The notes below the pieces were generated by a model. The model saw only the letters and a program-made list of their open reading frames with translations, ran no database searches and was not told the DNA's origin. A stretch of 64,000 nt of DNA, taken from positions 401,352 to 465,351 of the forward strand of contig CAMLJN010000001.1 of assembly GCA_946480445.1 (NCBI GenBank), in the 5' to 3' direction. Source of the DNA: an uncultured Buttiauxella sp. (lineage in GTDB: Bacteria; Pseudomonadota; Gammaproteobacteria; Enterobacterales; Enterobacteriaceae). Every line of letters begins with the position of its first letter. The stretch's first letter is position 1. Below, one piece after another: positions 17,244 to 28,960 of this stretch. The position numbers and the translations under genes were made by a program.

Positions 17244-17296
17244 ACTAATTCCTGAAAACGAGAACGGCTGCCGGTGCGACAGGTTTACTGCGGAGT

Positions 17297-17317
17297 ATTG
17301 TACCAGTACACGAGTAC
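17297..17317 (-). promoter_or_regulatory. TrpR operator in the mtr promoter
   Basis: On the minus strand GTACTCGTGTACTGGTAC (17300-17317) is an imperfect dyad of the TrpR operator type (GTACTAGTT-AACTAGTAC). It lies directly upstream of a -10 candidate TACAAT (17297-17302), so TrpR would occlude the promoter. E. coli mtr is repressed by TrpR and activated by TyrR; no good TyrR box was found. Confidence 0.7.
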
Positions 17318-17334
17318 GTATTGGATAAAAAAAA

Positions 17335-17355
17335 TCCCGGTATTTATCACCGGGA
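17335..17355 (-). terminator. Rho-independent terminator of deaD
   Basis: On the minus strand TCCCGGTgataaatACCGGGA is followed by eight T residues, 47 bases beyond the deaD stop. Confidence 0.9.
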
Positions 17356-17402
17356 CTTTTATGACTGCCTGCGAACGAATCGCAGGCACAAACGTCGGCT
17401 GA

Positions 17403-19334
17403 TTAAGCTTCGGTTGAACGACGGCGAGCAGGTGCTGCGCCATCATCACGACGTGGACCACGACCACCTTCGCGACGTTCGCCGCTGAAGCTACGACCTG
17501 CACCCGCGCCTGCCGGGCCATCACGACGTGGGCCACGACCGCCTTCACGACGCTCGCCGCCACCGAAACCGCGACCAGCACCGCCGCCGCGGCGTTCGCC
17601 ACCGCGATCGGTACGTGGCTGCGCATCACCCATCAGCTGCATATTCATCGGCTTGTTCAGAATACGAGTGCGGGTAAAGTGCTGCAGGATTTCACCCGGC
17701 ATGCCTTTTGGCAGCTCGATGGTAGAGTGAGTCCCGAACAGTTTGATGTTACCGATGTAACGGCTGCTGATGTCGCCTTCGTTAGCAATCGCGCCAACGA
17801 TGTGACGAACTTCAACGCCGTCGTCACGACCCACTTCGATACGGTACAGTTCCATATCGCCAACGTCACGACGTTCGCGGCGAGCTGGACGCTCTTCGCC
17901 ATCGCGCTGTGGACGGTCTGAACGTGGACCACGGTCGTTACGGTCGCCACGACGTTCGAAACGATCGTCACGCTCTTTGAACTCACGACGTGGACGCATC
18001 GGTGCATCAGGTGGCAGGATCAGAGGACGTTCGCCCTGCGCCATTTTCAGCAGCGCTGCGGCCAGCGTTTCGATATCCAGCTCTTCTTCAGCGGAAGGCT
18101 GAATTTTAGCCAGCAGGCCGCGGTACAGATCCAGATCGCTACTTTCCAGCTGCTGCTGAACCTTAGCCGCAAATTTCGCCAGGCGACGTTCGCTCAGCAG
18201 TTCACGGTTAGGCAGCTCCACTTCTGGAATGGTCAGCTTCATGGTGCGTTCGATGTTGCGCAGCAGACGACGCTCGCGGTTCTCAACGAACAGCAGTGCG
18301 CGACCCGCACGACCCGCACGACCGGTACGACCGATACGGTGAACGTAGGATTCTGAGTCCATTGGGATGTCGTAGTTTACAACCAGGCTGATACGCTCAA
18401 CGTCCAGGCCACGGGCCGCAACGTCGGTTGCAATCAGGATGTCCAGACGACCATCTTTCAGACGTTCCAGAGTCTGCTCACGCAGCGCCTGGTTCATGTC
18501 ACCGTTCAGCGCGGCGCTGTTATAACCGCTGCGCTCCAGCGCTTCAGCCACTTCCAGGGTCGCATTTTTGGTACGCACGAAAATAATCGCCGCGTCAAAG
18601 TCTTCTGCTTCCAGGAAACGAACCAGCGCTTCATTTTTACGCATACCGTGGACGGTCCAGTAGCTCTGGCTGATGTCCGGACGGGTGGTCACGCTTGACT
18701 GAATACGTACTTCCTGCGGCTCTTTCATAAAGCGACGGGTAATACGACGGATAGCTTCCGGCATGGTTGCAGAGAACAGAGCGGTCTGATGACCTTCCGG
18801 GATCTGCGCCATGATGGTTTCAACGTCTTCGATAAAGCCCATACGCAGCATTTCATCAGCTTCATCCAGGACCAGACCTTTCAGGTTGGACAGGTTCAGC
18901 GTGCCACGTTTTAAGTGATCGAGCAGACGCCCTGGGGTACCCACCACGATTTGTGGACCCTGACGCAGAGCGCGCAGCTGCACGTCATAGCGCTGGCCGC
19001 CGTAGAGGGCTACCACGTTTACGCCGTGCATATGTTTTGAGAATTCCGTCATGGCTTCAGCAACCTGAACCGCCAGCTCGCGGGTCGGCGCCAGCACCAG
19101 AATTTGCGGTGCTTTCAGCTCGGGAGAAAGATTGTGCAGCAGCGGTAAAGAGAAGGCTGCCGTTTTGCCGCTGCCTGTCTGGGCCATACCCAGAACATCG
19201 CGGCCACCCAGCAGATGTGGAATACACTCTGCCTGGATTGGAGAAGGCTTTTCGTAACCCAGATCGTTCAGGGCTTGAAGGATGGAGGCGTTCAGCCCCA
19301 GATCAGAAAAAGTGGTTTCGATGATATCAGTCAT
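17403..19334 (-). CDS. deaD: DEAD-box RNA helicase DeaD (CsdA)
   Basis: A cold-shock RNA helicase that helps large-subunit assembly and mRNA turnover. The RecA-like pair shows AQTGSGKT (Walker A), PTRELA, DEAD, SAT and [12 protein letters not shown] DbpA-type RNA-binding domain ([20 protein letters not shown]) follows, then an RG-rich tail in which [12 protein letters not shown] occurs twice. MTDIIETTF at 19334 is chosen as start: it fits the E. coli N-terminus and its ATG overlaps the end of leader gene yrbN. This gives 643 residues against 629 in E. coli, the excess being in the tail. A longer in-frame extension upstream is not supported. Confidence 0.96.
   Translation of the reverse strand: MTDIIETTFSDLGLNASILQALNDLGYEKPSPIQAECIPHLLGGRDVLGMAQTGSGKTAAFSLPLLHNLSPELKAPQILVLAPTRELAVQVAEAMTEFSKHMHGVNVVALYGGQRYDVQLRALRQGPQIVVGTPGRLLDHLKRGTLNLSNLKGLVLDEADEMLRMGFIEDVETIMAQIPEGHQTALFSATMPEAIRRITRRFMKEPQEVRIQSSVTTRPDISQSYWTVHGMRKNEALVRFLEAEDFDAAIIFVRTKNATLEVAEALERSGYNSAALNGDMNQALREQTLERLKDGRLDILIATDVAARGLDVERISLVVNYDIPMDSESYVHRIGRTGRAGRAGRALLFVENRERRLLRNIERTMKLTIPEVELPNRELLSERRLAKFAAKVQQQLESSDLDLYRGLLAKIQPSAEEELDIETLAAALLKMAQGERPLILPPDAPMRPRREFKERDDRFERRGDRNDRGPRSDRPQRDGEERPARRERRDVGDMELYRIEVGRDDGVEVRHIVGAIANEGDISSRYIGNIKLFGTHSTIELPKGMPGEILQHFTRTRILNKPMNMQLMGDAQPRTDRGGERRGGGAGRGFGGGERREGGRGPRRDGPAGAGAGRSFSGERREGGRGPRRDDGAAPARRRSTEA
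17420..17590. repeat. Degenerate repeats encoding the DeaD RG-rich tail
   Basis: Segments coding for [12 protein letters not shown] and close variants recur here, producing repeated CACGACGTGG(A/G)CCACGACC motifs. Such intragenic repeats make the tail length variable between strains; no frameshift is seen. Confidence 0.6.
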
Positions 19335-19404
19335 GTAGTACATGTGCCTCATGGATGGCGGCCAGTCTACGTAACTCATCGTGAAATTGATCTGCAATTT
19401 TCAT
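19327..19404 (-). CDS. yrbN: Small leader protein YrbN, overlapping the deaD start
   Basis: A 25-residue reading frame ([17 protein letters not shown]...) just upstream of deaD. It matches in place and N-terminal sequence the small E. coli protein YrbN found between nlpI and deaD. Its TGA stop lies inside the deaD start region (ATGACTGA), an 8-base overlap that suggests coupled translation of deaD. The ribosome site is weak. Function is unknown. Conservation of start, frame and overlap is the evidence that it is real. Confidence 0.8.
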   Translation of the reverse strand: MKIADQFHDELRRLAAIHEAHVLHD

Positions 19405-19446
19405 TGAAAAGTGTGAACCGGCTCAAATTTGGTTGATTAACGAACA

Positions 19447-19473
19447 AAAACGCCCTCACCCGTTAAGGTGATG
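19447..19473 (-). terminator. Possible attenuating hairpin between nlpI and yrbN-deaD
   Basis: On the minus strand TCACC-ttaacg-GGTGA is followed by GGGCGTTTTTG. The stem is short, so it is a weak terminator at best and some nlpI transcripts may continue into deaD. Confidence 0.4.
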
Positions 19474-19514
19474 ACTTTAATGAAAAAGTGTATGGGCTGA
19501 TCGTTGTTCGTCAG

Positions 19515-20399
19515 CTATTGCTGGTCCGATTCTGCCAGGTCATCTTGCTCCTGGCCCAAGAGCGCTAATTCCAACAATGCATAACGATGCTCAACGTAGT
19601 TGTGTACGTTGTTAGCGACCGCTAACTTGAACAGTGCCGTGGCGCTGTCCTTTTCCCCCAGACTTAGGTAGTACTTACCTAAATAGAAGTTGGTTTCACT
19701 GAGATGCTCAGCGAGCGAGGTGTTATCCGTTGCGTCCGCCTCGAGGCGTGTCATTAACGTTTTTTCGTTAATGTTCCCCAGGTAGAACTCGACAATGTTC
19801 CATCCCCATTGCTCTTTGTCCGATTTCTCGAAGCGCTGTTGTAGCGCCACTTTGGCCTGTTTTGCATCTACATGGCTTTCAGCGATGTAGAGCCACAGAC
19901 TCCGGAAAGGATCATTGGGATCGTCTTGATAAAACGCCAGCAGATCATCTTGCGCTAAACGATAACGACCACCGTAATAGAGGGCGATACCGCGATTTAA
20001 ATGCGCGTAGTTGTAAGTTGGATCAAGCTCAAGTACAGAATCAAACGCTTCATAGGCAGCATCAAAATTGCCTGCCTGCGTTAAATATATACCTAAGTAA
20101 TTGAATACTTCAGGCATATCGGGGCGGATTGCCAGCGCTTGTGAAAAATCATTTCGCGCCAGAGCCCGCAAGCCGAGACTATCATACAACACTCCGCGCT
20201 CATATAAAAGCTGTGCGCGTTCATCATCGGTTAAAGCCCGGCTGGCAAGTATCTGCTCCATGCGCGCAAGAATCACTTCCTGCTGCAAAGTCGGTTGCAA
20301 TGGCACCGCCAGGACTTCGCTTTTACGCCAGGCAGAGTTGCTGCATCCTGCCAGCGTGAGAGCTGTCGCAACGAAACACCAGCGCAGAAAAGGCTTCAT
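19515..20399 (-). CDS. nlpI: Outer-membrane lipoprotein NlpI (TPR adaptor)
   Basis: NlpI is a homodimeric periplasm-facing lipoprotein that scaffolds peptidoglycan hydrolase complexes and delivers MepS to the protease Prc. 294 residues, the E. coli length. The lipobox LAGC puts the lipidated cysteine at position 19. Several TPR-like repeats follow (e.g. [43 protein letters not shown] each side of residue 75-115). It sits between pnp and deaD as in E. coli. Confidence 0.96.
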   Translation of the reverse strand: MKPFLRWCFVATALTLAGCSNSAWRKSEVLAVPLQPTLQQEVILARMEQILASRALTDDERAQLLYERGVLYDSLGLRALARNDFSQALAIRPDMPEVFNYLGIYLTQAGNFDAAYEAFDSVLELDPTYNYAHLNRGIALYYGGRYRLAQDDLLAFYQDDPNDPFRSLWLYIAESHVDAKQAKVALQQRFEKSDKEQWGWNIVEFYLGNINEKTLMTRLEADATDNTSLAEHLSETNFYLGKYYLSLGEKDSATALFKLAVANNVHNYVEHRYALLELALLGQEQDDLAESDQQ

Positions 20400-20477
20400 T
20401 TCCTACTCCCGAAGACAACAATTGAATGAACATCCTGTCCGCCGGCTGCGAAAACGGAGCATCCTGCTCCGTGATAA

Positions 20478-20505
20478 ACAGCTCTCCACATCATCGTGGA
20501 GAGCT
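20478..20505 (-). other. Stem-loop in the pnp-nlpI spacer
   Basis: AGCTCTCCACGATGATGTGGAGAGCT on the minus strand folds to an 11-bp stem 15 bases after the pnp stop. There is no U run, so it is more likely an RNA-processing or 3'-protecting structure than a full terminator. Confidence 0.55.
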
Positions 20506-20519
20506 CAAGGGTAAAAAAC

Positions 20520-22649
20520 TTATTCCGCTTCCGGGGCAGCTGGTGCTGTGGCTTCTGCCGGAGACTGCTCGGTCGCTTCTTTGATGCTCAAACGAACGCG
20601 ACCCTGACGGTCAACTTCCAGTACCTTAACCGGCACTTCCTGGCCCATCTGCAGGTAGTCAGTCACTTTCTCTACGCGCTTGTCTGCGATTTGAGAAATG
20701 TGTACCAGACCTTCTTTGCCGCCGCCGATAGCAACGAAGGCACCGAAGTCTACGATACGAGTGACTTTACCCTGATAGATGCGGCCCACTTCGATTTCAG
20801 CGGTGATTTCTTCGATACGACGGATAGCATGTTTCGCTTTGTCGCCGTCGGTCGCTGCGATTTTCACGGTGCCGTCATCTTCGATTTCGATGGTGGTGCC
20901 GGTTTCTTCCGTCAGCGCACGAATCACAGAACCGCCCTTGCCGATCACGTCTTTGATCTTGTCCGGGTTGATTTTGATAGTGTGAATACGCGGAGCGAAC
21001 TCAGAGATGTCGCCGCGCGGCGCGTTGATAGCCTGTTCCATCACGCCAAGGATATGCAGACGCGCACCTTTAGCCTGGTTCAGAGCAACCTGCATGATTT
21101 CGCGGGTGATACCTTCGATTTTGATATCCATCTGCAGCGCAGAGATACCTTCGCGGCTACCGGCAACTTTAAAGTCCATATCACCCAGATGATCTTCATC
21201 ACCCAGAATGTCGGACAGCACCACGAAGTTGTCGCCTTCTTTCACGAGGCCCATCGCGATACCCGCAACGGCAGCCTTGATTGGCACGCCTGCGTCCATC
21301 AGTGCCAGTGAAGCACCGCACACGGAAGCCATGGAAGAAGAACCGTTAGACTCGGTGATTTCAGACACGACACGTACGGTGTACGGGAAACGATCGGCTT
21401 CTGGCATCACGGCCAGCACGCCACGTTTCGCCAGACGACCATGACCAATCTCACGACGCTTCGGTGAACCGACCATACCGGTTTCGCCTACGGAGTACGG
21501 AGGGAAGTTGTAGTGGAACAGGAAGTTGTCGGTACGTTCGCCCATCAACTCATCCAGATTCTGCGCATCACGAGCGGTGCCCAGCGTTGCCGTTACCAGC
21601 GCCTGAGTTTCGCCACGGGTGAACAGTGCAGAACCGTGAGTACGTGGCAGCACGCCAGTACGCACGTCCAGACCACGGATCATGTCTTTTTCGCGACCGT
21701 CGATACGCAGCTCGCCTGCCAGAATACGGCTACGAACAACGTTTTTCTCGATAGCGTGCAGGATGTCGCTCAGCTCAGCGTCATCCAGGGATTCGTCTTC
21801 AGCAAGCAGCGCCGCGATAACGTCGGATTTGATCGCGTCGATTTGCGCGTAACGTTCTTGCTTGTCGGTGATGCGGTAAGCGTCGCTCAGGCGGGATTCA
21901 GCCAGCGCAGCAACACGCGCGTTCAGCTCAGCGTTTACGGCTTCTGGTTTCCAGTCCCAACGTGGCTTGCCAGCTTCTGCAACCAGAGAGTTAATGTTCT
22001 GGATAACAACCTGCTGTTGTTCGTGGCCGAAGACGACCGCGCCCAGCATCTGGTCTTCACTTAACAGTTCTGCTTCAGACTCAACCATCAGCACTGCGCC
22101 TTCGGTACCGGCAACAACCAGGTCCAGTTTGCTGGTTTTCAGTTCGTCAGCGGTTGGGTTCAGCACGTACTGGTCGTTGATATAACCTACACGTGCGGCG
22201 CCGATTGGGCCGTTGAATGGAATACCAGACAGGCTAAGGGCGGCGGAAGCGCCAATCATAGCCACGATGTCAGGGTGTACCTGTGGGTTTACAGAAACCA
22301 CGGTAGCGATAACCTGCACTTCGTTCACGAAGCCTTCCGGGAACAGCGGACGAACCGGACGGTCAATCAGACGCGCAATCAGGGTTTCGCCTTCGCTTGG
22401 ACGGCCTTCACGACGGAAGAAGCTGCCCGGGATACGACCAGCAGCGTAAGTACGCTCCTGATAGTTAACGGTCAGCGGGAAGAAGTCCTGACCTGGTTTT
22501 GCTTTTTTCTGACCCACTACGGTCACGAATACTGCGGTGTCGTCCATGCTTACCATCACAGCAGCGGTAGCCTGGCGCGCCATCATACCGGTCTCTAATG
22601 TGACCGTATGCTGACCATACTGAAATTTACGAACGATCGGATTTAGCAA
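20520..22649 (-). CDS. pnp: Polynucleotide phosphorylase, TTG start
   Basis: PNPase degrades RNA 3' to 5' with phosphate and is a core of the RNA degradosome. Two RNase PH-like domains are followed by KH ([22 protein letters not shown]) and S1 ([20 protein letters not shown]) domains. TTG at 22649 (M-LNPIVRKF) is preferred: AAGGA lies seven bases before it, and E. coli pnp also starts with TTG. An ATG at 22664 lacks a ribosome site. Length is then 709 residues (711 in E. coli). The leader upstream is where RNase III cutting and PNPase autocontrol operate in E. coli. Confidence 0.97.
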   Translation of the reverse strand: MLNPIVRKFQYGQHTVTLETGMMARQATAAVMVSMDDTAVFVTVVGQKKAKPGQDFFPLTVNYQERTYAAGRIPGSFFRREGRPSEGETLIARLIDRPVRPLFPEGFVNEVQVIATVVSVNPQVHPDIVAMIGASAALSLSGIPFNGPIGAARVGYINDQYVLNPTADELKTSKLDLVVAGTEGAVLMVESEAELLSEDQMLGAVVFGHEQQQVVIQNINSLVAEAGKPRWDWKPEAVNAELNARVAALAESRLSDAYRITDKQERYAQIDAIKSDVIAALLAEDESLDDAELSDILHAIEKNVVRSRILAGELRIDGREKDMIRGLDVRTGVLPRTHGSALFTRGETQALVTATLGTARDAQNLDELMGERTDNFLFHYNFPPYSVGETGMVGSPKRREIGHGRLAKRGVLAVMPEADRFPYTVRVVSEITESNGSSSMASVCGASLALMDAGVPIKAAVAGIAMGLVKEGDNFVVLSDILGDEDHLGDMDFKVAGSREGISALQMDIKIEGITREIMQVALNQAKGARLHILGVMEQAINAPRGDISEFAPRIHTIKINPDKIKDVIGKGGSVIRALTEETGTTIEIEDDGTVKIAATDGDKAKHAIRRIEEITAEIEVGRIYQGKVTRIVDFGAFVAIGGGKEGLVHISQIADKRVEKVTDYLQMGQEVPVKVLEVDRQGRVRLSIKEATEQSPAEATAPAAPEAE

Positions 22650-22689
22650 GATAATGTCCTTCATATTGATAGGCTGCCGGTGACTTCAC

Positions 22690-22879
22690 GCGGTGCCGTT
22701 TGACCCGACCTCTATCGCATCCTCGCGACTAATGACAACCCTGACCCGCCCCTGCGGATAAAGCCTCTCATTAGCCGCGCGAACCTCTGCAACAGAGATC
22801 ACACACAGCAACAATACATTAGTTTCCTTAGAATTGCTGCCGTCAGGTTGAAAAAAGGGGCCCTGACAGGCCCCTTTTT
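22690..22879 (+). ncRNA. Possible SraG-type RNA opposite the pnp leader
   Basis: In E. coli the small RNA SraG is encoded in the rpsO-pnp spacer, antisense to the pnp leader. Here the spacer is of similar size and the rpsO hairpin is also a proper terminator on the plus strand (GGGGCC...GGCCCC then TTTTTC). I could not identify a plus-strand promoter, so both presence and 5' end are uncertain. Confidence 0.3.
22852..22879 (-). terminator. Terminator between rpsO and pnp
   Basis: GGGGCC-tgtcag-GGCCCC with T-rich flanks on both sides, 17-40 bases past the rpsO stop. It corresponds to the E. coli rpsO terminator t1 that partly separates rpsO and pnp transcription. Confidence 0.85.
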
Positions 22880-22895
22880 CTGAAACTCGCAAGAC

Positions 22896-23213
<318 letters not shown>

Positions 23214-23275
23214 TCAGCAACCCCAGTGCACACCGGGAAGCGTGTAAAACACTCGACCCGATGCTAAGCCGCGCT

Positions 23276-23304
23276 ATTTTACCTGTAGCCACCTCTTACC
23301 GCAA
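23276..23304 (-). promoter_or_regulatory. rpsO sigma-70 promoter
   Basis: Minus-strand TTGCGG (23299-23304) and TAAAAT (23276-23281) are 17 bp apart, in the gap between truB and rpsO where E. coli has the rpsO promoter. Confidence 0.65.
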
Positions 23305-23318
23305 GGTGACTACCGATT

Positions 23319-24263
23319 TCAGGCGGGATACTCAACAACCAGACGACGAGGGGCAACGCGTCCATCGTCGTCAATTTCCGCCATACCAATAAATTTCGCG
23401 TCATCACCTTCGGTCACACGGACCAGCCCTTCAGCGGGCGCACCCGCGACCTGTACCGGCTGCCCGTTTTTGAAGTAGCCTGCCACGGCAGGTAATAAGT
23501 TCACGACCGGGAAATCGGAGGCCGGGCTGTCCATAGGCATCAGCAGCGGATCTAACAGCACGGACGGATCAATTTCCTGCTGTTGGGCCTGTTCAAGCAG
23601 CGCGTTCAGCTGCTCAAGCGTAACCATGCGTTCAACGGGATATTTACTGACCGCCAGACGGCGCAGGAACGTCACATGCGCACCGCAACCCAGCTTTTCA
23701 CCCAGGTCGTCGGTAATGGTGCGGATATAGGTGCCCTTGGAGCAATGGATCTCAAGCTCCAGTTCATGACCTTCATGGCGAATAAACAGCAGCTCGTACA
23801 CGGTGATTGGGCGCGCCTCTCGTTCCACTTCAATGCCCTGACGAGCATATTCATATAAAGGCTTGCCCTGGTGCTTCAGCGCAGAATACATCGACGGCAC
23901 CTGCATTGTCTCACCGCGGAAACTATCCAGCGCGTCCGCCAGCGCCTGCTCGCTAAACGTCACCGGGCGCTCCTGCACGACGGTGCCATCGGCATCGGAG
24001 GTGTCCGTACGCTGCCCAAGACGGGCAATAACACGGTAGCGCTTATCGGAATCCAGCAGGTAACGTGAGAATTTCGTGGCTTCCCCGAGACAAATTGGCA
24101 GCATGCCGGTTGCCAGAGGATCCAGCGCGCCGGTATGACCTGCGCGGTTAGCGTTATAAATGCGCTTTACCTTCTGGAGTGCATCGTTGGAGGACAAGCC
24201 CTGCGGCTTGTCGAGCAACAGCACGCCATGAATATCACGACCGCGACGACGAGGACGACTCAT
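23319..24263 (-). CDS. truB: tRNA pseudouridine-55 synthase
   Basis: TruB makes pseudouridine 55 in the T loop of all elongator tRNAs and also acts as a tRNA-folding chaperone. 314 residues. The catalytic aspartate is Asp48 in [12 protein letters not shown]; a PUA domain occupies the C-terminal ~70 residues. ATG at 24263 overlaps the rbfA stop (TGATG), so the two are coupled. An upstream in-frame TTG is less likely. Confidence 0.97.
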   Translation of the reverse strand: MSRPRRRGRDIHGVLLLDKPQGLSSNDALQKVKRIYNANRAGHTGALDPLATGMLPICLGEATKFSRYLLDSDKRYRVIARLGQRTDTSDADGTVVQERPVTFSEQALADALDSFRGETMQVPSMYSALKHQGKPLYEYARQGIEVEREARPITVYELLFIRHEGHELELEIHCSKGTYIRTITDDLGEKLGCGAHVTFLRRLAVSKYPVERMVTLEQLNALLEQAQQQEIDPSVLLDPLLMPMDSPASDFPVVNLLPAVAGYFKNGQPVQVAGAPAEGLVRVTEGDDAKFIGMAEIDDDGRVAPRRLVVEYPA

Positions 24264-24664
24264 CAATCCTCCTTCGTGTCGTCCGTATTCACGCGACGCT
24301 CGTCATCATGCTTGATGACGTTAGAAACCAGGTTCGACATACGCATCCCTTCAACCAGGGAGTTGTCGTAGAAGAAGGTCAGCTCAGGAACAATACGCAG
24401 GCGCATTGCTTTCCCGACCAGCGTGCGGATATAGCCGGAAGCGTCCTGCAGGACTTTGATGCCCTCTTTCACAGAAGCTTCGTCTTTGTCGTTCAGGAAA
24501 GTCACGAATACTTTGGCATAGGCCAGATCGCGTGAGACTTCAACACCGGATACGGTAGTCATCATGCCCAGACGCGGATCTTTGATTTCGCGCTGCAGGA
24601 TAATCGCGATTTCTTTTTGCAATTCCTGAGAAACGCGCTGCGGGCGACCAAATTCTTTCGCCAT
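24263..24664 (-). CDS. rbfA: 30S ribosome-binding factor RbfA
   Basis: RbfA is a KH-fold cold-shock assembly factor for 16S rRNA processing and late 30S maturation. The start [15 protein letters not shown] at 24664 gives 133 residues, the E. coli length. Stop overlaps the truB ATG by one base. It follows infB after a G/C hairpin. Confidence 0.97.
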   Translation of the reverse strand: MAKEFGRPQRVSQELQKEIAIILQREIKDPRLGMMTTVSGVEVSRDLAYAKVFVTFLNDKDEASVKEGIKVLQDASGYIRTLVGKAMRLRIVPELTFFYDNSLVEGMRMSNLVSNVIKHDDERRVNTDDTKED

Positions 24665-24685
24665 AATAAATTCTCCATACAAATC

Positions 24686-24704
24686 GGGGGGCACTCGGCC
24701 CCCC
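24686..24704 (-). other. GC hairpin between infB and rbfA
   Basis: GGGGGG and CCCCCC pair around a 7-base loop. No U run follows; it may stabilise or pace the polycistronic RNA. Confidence 0.5.
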
Positions 24705-24733
24705 TTAAGATATTACCGAGTGTTCGGCTGATA

Positions 24734-27421
24734 TCAGGCGATAGTACGCTGGATTTCGATGATTTCGAAGACTTCGATAACATCGCCCACGCGCACATCG
24801 TTGTAGTTCTTCACGCCGATACCACATTCCATGCCGTTACGGACTTCGTTGGCATCATCTTTGAAGCGGCGCAGGGATTCCAGCTCGCCTTCATAGATAA
24901 CCACGTTGTCGCGCAGAACGCGGATTGGGTTGTGACGTTTGACCACGCCCTCTGTCACCATACAACCAGCGATGGCACCAAACTTCGGTGATTTGAACAC
25001 ATCGCGAACTTCGGCCAGGCCGAGGATCTGTTGTTTCAGTTCCGGAGACAGCATGCCGCTCATAGCCGCTTTCACTTCGTCAATCAGATGATAGATGACG
25101 GAGTAGTAACGCAGATCCAGGCTTTCCGCGTCGATAACACGACGGGCAGAAGCATCGGCACGTACGTTAAAGCCAACCAGGATAGCGTTAGAAGCCGCAG
25201 CAAGCGTTGCGTCAGTTTCAGTGATACCGCCCACGCCAGAACCGATGATTTTCACTTTCACTTCATCAGTAGACAGTTTCAGCAGGGAATCACTGATCGC
25301 TTCCACAGAACCCTGAACGTCGGCTTTCAGCACGATGTTCACTTCGGACACTTCGCCTTCGGTCATGTTGGCGAACATGTTTTCCAGTTTGGATTTCTGC
25401 TGACGAGCCAGTTTCACTTCACGGAATTTACCCTGACGATACAGAGCAACTTCACGGGCTTTTTTCTCGTCACGCACAACGGTCACTTCATCACCCGCCG
25501 CAGGAACACCGGAAAGACCGAGGATCTCAACAGGAATGGATGGACCAGCTTCTGTCACTTCGCGACCCAGTTCGTCACGCATCGCACGCACGCGGCCGTA
25601 TTCGAAGCCACACAGCACGATATCGCCTTTGTTCAGAGAACCTTCGCGAACCAGCACTGTTGCTACCGGGCCACGACCTTTATCCAGGAAGGATTCGATC
25701 ACAACGCCGCTTGCCATGCCTGTACGCATCGCTTTCAGTTCCAGAACTTCAGCCTGCAGCAGAATGGCATCCAGCAGTTCGTCGATCCCGGTACCGGCTT
25801 TAGCAGATACGTGGATGAACTGGCTTTCACCGCCCCACTCTTCCGGCATGATGCCGTACTGGGAAAGTTCTTGCTTAACGCGGTCCGGATCGGCTTCTGG
25901 CTTATCAATTTTGTTCACCGCAACCACTACCGGCACCTGCGCCGCTTTCGCGTGCTGGATAGCTTCGATAGTTTGCGGCATCACGCCATCGTCTGCTGCC
26001 ACAACCAGCACCACGATATCCGTTGCCTGAGCACCACGTGCACGCATAGAGGTAAAGGCTGCGTGGCCCGGGGTATCCAGGAAGGTGATCATGCCGTTAT
26101 CGGTTTCTACGTGGTAAGCACCGATGTGCTGGGTAATGCCACCCGCTTCGCCAGACGCAACCTTAGTGGAGCGAATGTAGTCGAGCAGAGAGGTTTTACC
26201 GTGGTCAACGTGACCCATGATGGTCACAACCGGCGCGCGGGACTCGGCCACTGCATCAGTGTCACGGTCGCTCATCAGCGCTTCTTCCAGCTCGTTTTCA
26301 CGACGCAGGATAACTTTGTGGCCCATCTCTTCGGCAACCAGCTGTGCGGTTTCCTGGTCGATGACCTGGTTGATGGTCGCCATTGCGCCCAGCTTCATCA
26401 TCGCTTTGATGACCTGAGAACCTTTAACGGCCATTTTGTTAGCCAGTTCAGCAACGGTGACGGTTTCGCCGATTACAACATCACGGTTTACTGCCTGCGC
26501 AGGCTTGTTGAAGCCCTGTTGCAGGGAGCTTGGTTTACGCTTGCCTTTACCACCACGAACCGCCGCACGCGCTTCTTCACGGTCAGCTTTGGTTTCGCCG
26601 TGTTTGCCGCCTTTCTTCTGGCGTGGTGCTTTCGCTGTAGCGGTACGCGCACGAGTACGTCCCGCTTCAACTTCACGGTCGTTTTCGTCTTCAGCCTGGC
26701 GAGCGTGTTGAGAAGTGGTCACATGGTAATCAGTTTTGTCGTCTTCCACTTTCTCTTCTTCCGTCCAGACACCGGCGTTAGCTTCAGCCATTTTACGGGC
26801 TTCTTCTGCTACGCGACGGGCGTCTTCTTCCAGTTTGCGACGGGCTTCTTCTTCCGCTTTACGCTTAAGCTCAGCAGCTTCTGCTTCGCGGCGGGCTTTA
26901 TCGGCCTGGGCGGTTTTCGTCATATCGTCAGTTTGTTGATTGCTCACTTTGTCTTTTTCCGCAGCTTCACGTTTCGCTTTATCAGCGGCTTCACGCTTAG
27001 CTTTTTCTTCAGCTTCACGCTTAGCTTTTTCCTGTGCCTGACGGTTGGCCGCTTCCTGGGCCTCACGCTGGGCTTGCTCTTCCGCTTCACGCTGCGCCTG
27101 TTCTTCCGCGGCAAGGCGTTCAGCCTCTTGCGGATCACGTTTCACAAAGGTGCGCTTCTTGCGGACTTCGATTTGTACCGATTTACTTTTCCCACCGGTA
27201 CCTGGAATGTTTAAAGTACTGCGCGTTTTGCGCTGTAATGTCAACTTGTCTGGTGCTGAACCATGTTCACGGTTCAGGTGCGCCAGCAGGGTTTGCTTCT
27301 CTTGCGCGGAAACAGAATCATCAGCAGACTTCGGGATCCCTGCATCAGCAAATTGCTGTACCAGGCGGTCCACGGAGGTCTGAATCTCTGCGGCCAGCGC
27401 TTTTACGGTTACATCTGTCAT
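24734..27421 (-). CDS. infB: Translation initiation factor IF-2
   Basis: IF-2 is the GTPase that places initiator tRNA on the 30S subunit. 895 residues (E. coli 890). The N-terminus holds IF2-N modules and a long charged coiled coil rich in Ala/Glu/Lys/Arg repeats (about 95-220). The G domain starts near 395 with [11 protein letters not shown], then DTPGH and NKID. Internal starts producing shorter IF2 forms are known in E. coli. It is in the nusA-infB operon, 24 bases after nusA. Confidence 0.98.
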   Translation of the reverse strand: MTDVTVKALAAEIQTSVDRLVQQFADAGIPKSADDSVSAQEKQTLLAHLNREHGSAPDKLTLQRKTRSTLNIPGTGGKSKSVQIEVRKKRTFVKRDPQEAERLAAEEQAQREAEEQAQREAQEAANRQAQEKAKREAEEKAKREAADKAKREAAEKDKVSNQQTDDMTKTAQADKARREAEAAELKRKAEEEARRKLEEDARRVAEEARKMAEANAGVWTEEEKVEDDKTDYHVTTSQHARQAEDENDREVEAGRTRARTATAKAPRQKKGGKHGETKADREEARAAVRGGKGKRKPSSLQQGFNKPAQAVNRDVVIGETVTVAELANKMAVKGSQVIKAMMKLGAMATINQVIDQETAQLVAEEMGHKVILRRENELEEALMSDRDTDAVAESRAPVVTIMGHVDHGKTSLLDYIRSTKVASGEAGGITQHIGAYHVETDNGMITFLDTPGHAAFTSMRARGAQATDIVVLVVAADDGVMPQTIEAIQHAKAAQVPVVVAVNKIDKPEADPDRVKQELSQYGIMPEEWGGESQFIHVSAKAGTGIDELLDAILLQAEVLELKAMRTGMASGVVIESFLDKGRGPVATVLVREGSLNKGDIVLCGFEYGRVRAMRDELGREVTEAGPSIPVEILGLSGVPAAGDEVTVVRDEKKAREVALYRQGKFREVKLARQQKSKLENMFANMTEGEVSEVNIVLKADVQGSVEAISDSLLKLSTDEVKVKIIGSGVGGITETDATLAAASNAILVGFNVRADASARRVIDAESLDLRYYSVIYHLIDEVKAAMSGMLSPELKQQILGLAEVRDVFKSPKFGAIAGCMVTEGVVKRHNPIRVLRDNVVIYEGELESLRRFKDDANEVRNGMECGIGVKNYNDVRVGDVIEVFEIIEIQRTIA

Positions 27422-27445
27422 GCTGTTCCTTCCTGCTACAGTTTA

Positions 27446-28933
27446 TTACGCTTCGCCGCCAAACCAACAAATATTGCGAGCTGCCATGATCAATTCACCG
27501 GCTTTCTCGTTGGTCAAACCTTCAATATCTGACAGGTCGTCTACGCCTTGCTCAGCCAGGTCTTCCAGGGAGCTAACGCCACGTGCTGCCAGTTTAAAGG
27601 CCAGCGTGCGTTCCATCCCTTCAAGATTCAGCAGATCTTCCTGAGGTTTGCTGTCACCAAGGCTCTCTTCCTGCGCAAGCGCCAGAGTAGTGAGGGCGTT
27701 TTTAGCGCGATCGCGTAATGCTTCCACTGTGTCTTCATCAAGGCCGTCGACTTCCAACAGCTCTTTGACCGGCACGTAAGCCAGCTCTTCAAGCGTTGAG
27801 AAACCTTCTTCAACCAACACGGTGGCGAAATCCTCGTCAATGTCGAGGTACTTGGTAAAGGTATCAATGGCTGCATGCGCTTCAGCCTGATGTTTAGCCT
27901 GCAGATCGTCAACGGTCATCACGTTGAGCTCCCAGCCGCTCAGCTGGGCTGCCAGACGCACGTTTTGACCATTACGGCCAATCGCCTGCGCCAGATTGCC
28001 TGCCTCTACCGCGATATCCATCGTGTGTTTATCTTCGTCAACCACAATGGAAGCCACATCAGCCGGAGCCATCGCGTTGATAACAAACTGCGCCGGATTG
28101 TCATCCCACAGCACGATATCAATACGCTCGCCACCCAGCTCAGTGGAAACTGCCTGAACGCGCGCACCGCGCATCCCAACACAAGCACCAACCGGATCGA
28201 TACGTTTATCATTGGTCTTCACGGCGATTTTCGCGCGGGAACCCGGATCGCGGGCCGCAGCCTTGATCTCAATGACTTCTTCGCCGATTTCTGGCACTTC
28301 GATACGGAACAGTTCGATCAGCATTTCCGGTTTGGAACGGCTAACGAACAGCTGTGCGCCACGCGCTTCAGGGCGTACTGCATAGAGCACACCGCGAATA
28401 CGGTCGCCTGGACGGAAGTTTTCGCGCGGCAGCATGTCTTCACGAATGATGACGGCTTCAGCGTTGTTACCCAAATCCAGGGAGATGTTGTCGCGGTTAA
28501 CTTTTTTCACCACGCCGGTGATGATCTCACCTTCGTGCTCACGGAACTGGTCCACAACCATAGCGCGTTCAGCTTCACGTACTTTCTGTACGATAACTTG
28601 CTTAGCCGTTTGCGTGGTAATACGGTCAAAGGTGACAGATTCGATCTGGTCTTCAACGTACTCGCCGACGTTCAGTTCAGGGTCTTCGAATTGAGCCGCA
28701 TCAAGGGTGATTTCACGCGTCGGCTGCGTCACTTCTTCTACAATGACCCAGCGGCGGAAAGTGTCAAAGTCACCACTTTTACGATCGATGCTTACGCGAA
28801 CATCAATCTCTTGCTCGTATTTTTTCTTCGTCGCCGTTGCCAGCGCACTTTCCAGCGCCTCGAAAATCTTCTCGCGTGGGAGGGATTTTTCGTTGGAAAC
28901 TGCTTCTACAACAGCCAAAATTTCTTTGTTCAT
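27446..28933 (-). CDS. nusA: Transcription termination/antitermination factor NusA
   Basis: NusA binds RNA polymerase and modulates pausing, termination and antitermination. 495 residues as in E. coli: N-terminal polymerase-binding domain, S1 domain (about 135-200, [21 protein letters not shown]), two KH domains ([15 protein letters not shown] and [15 protein letters not shown]) and two acidic C-terminal repeats. Second protein gene of the metY-rimP-nusA-infB operon. Confidence 0.98.
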   Translation of the reverse strand: MNKEILAVVEAVSNEKSLPREKIFEALESALATATKKKYEQEIDVRVSIDRKSGDFDTFRRWVIVEEVTQPTREITLDAAQFEDPELNVGEYVEDQIESVTFDRITTQTAKQVIVQKVREAERAMVVDQFREHEGEIITGVVKKVNRDNISLDLGNNAEAVIIREDMLPRENFRPGDRIRGVLYAVRPEARGAQLFVSRSKPEMLIELFRIEVPEIGEEVIEIKAAARDPGSRAKIAVKTNDKRIDPVGACVGMRGARVQAVSTELGGERIDIVLWDDNPAQFVINAMAPADVASIVVDEDKHTMDIAVEAGNLAQAIGRNGQNVRLAAQLSGWELNVMTVDDLQAKHQAEAHAAIDTFTKYLDIDEDFATVLVEEGFSTLEELAYVPVKELLEVDGLDEDTVEALRDRAKNALTTLALAQEESLGDSKPQEDLLNLEGMERTLAFKLAARGVSSLEDLAEQGVDDLSDIEGLTNEKAGELIMAARNICWFGGEA

Positions 28934-28960
28934 CCTGGGTTTTCACCTCAATCCAAACTA

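Noticed and set aside
17275-17296. TyrR box in the mtr leader
   Set aside because: AGTAAACCTGTCG only partly matches TGTAAA-N6-TTTACA; too weak to call.
25031-27214. 727-codon open frame on the plus strand opposite infB
   Set aside because: Antisense shadow of a highly conserved gene with strong codon bias; composition (many Phe/His/Arg) is not protein-like and no ribosome site is seen.
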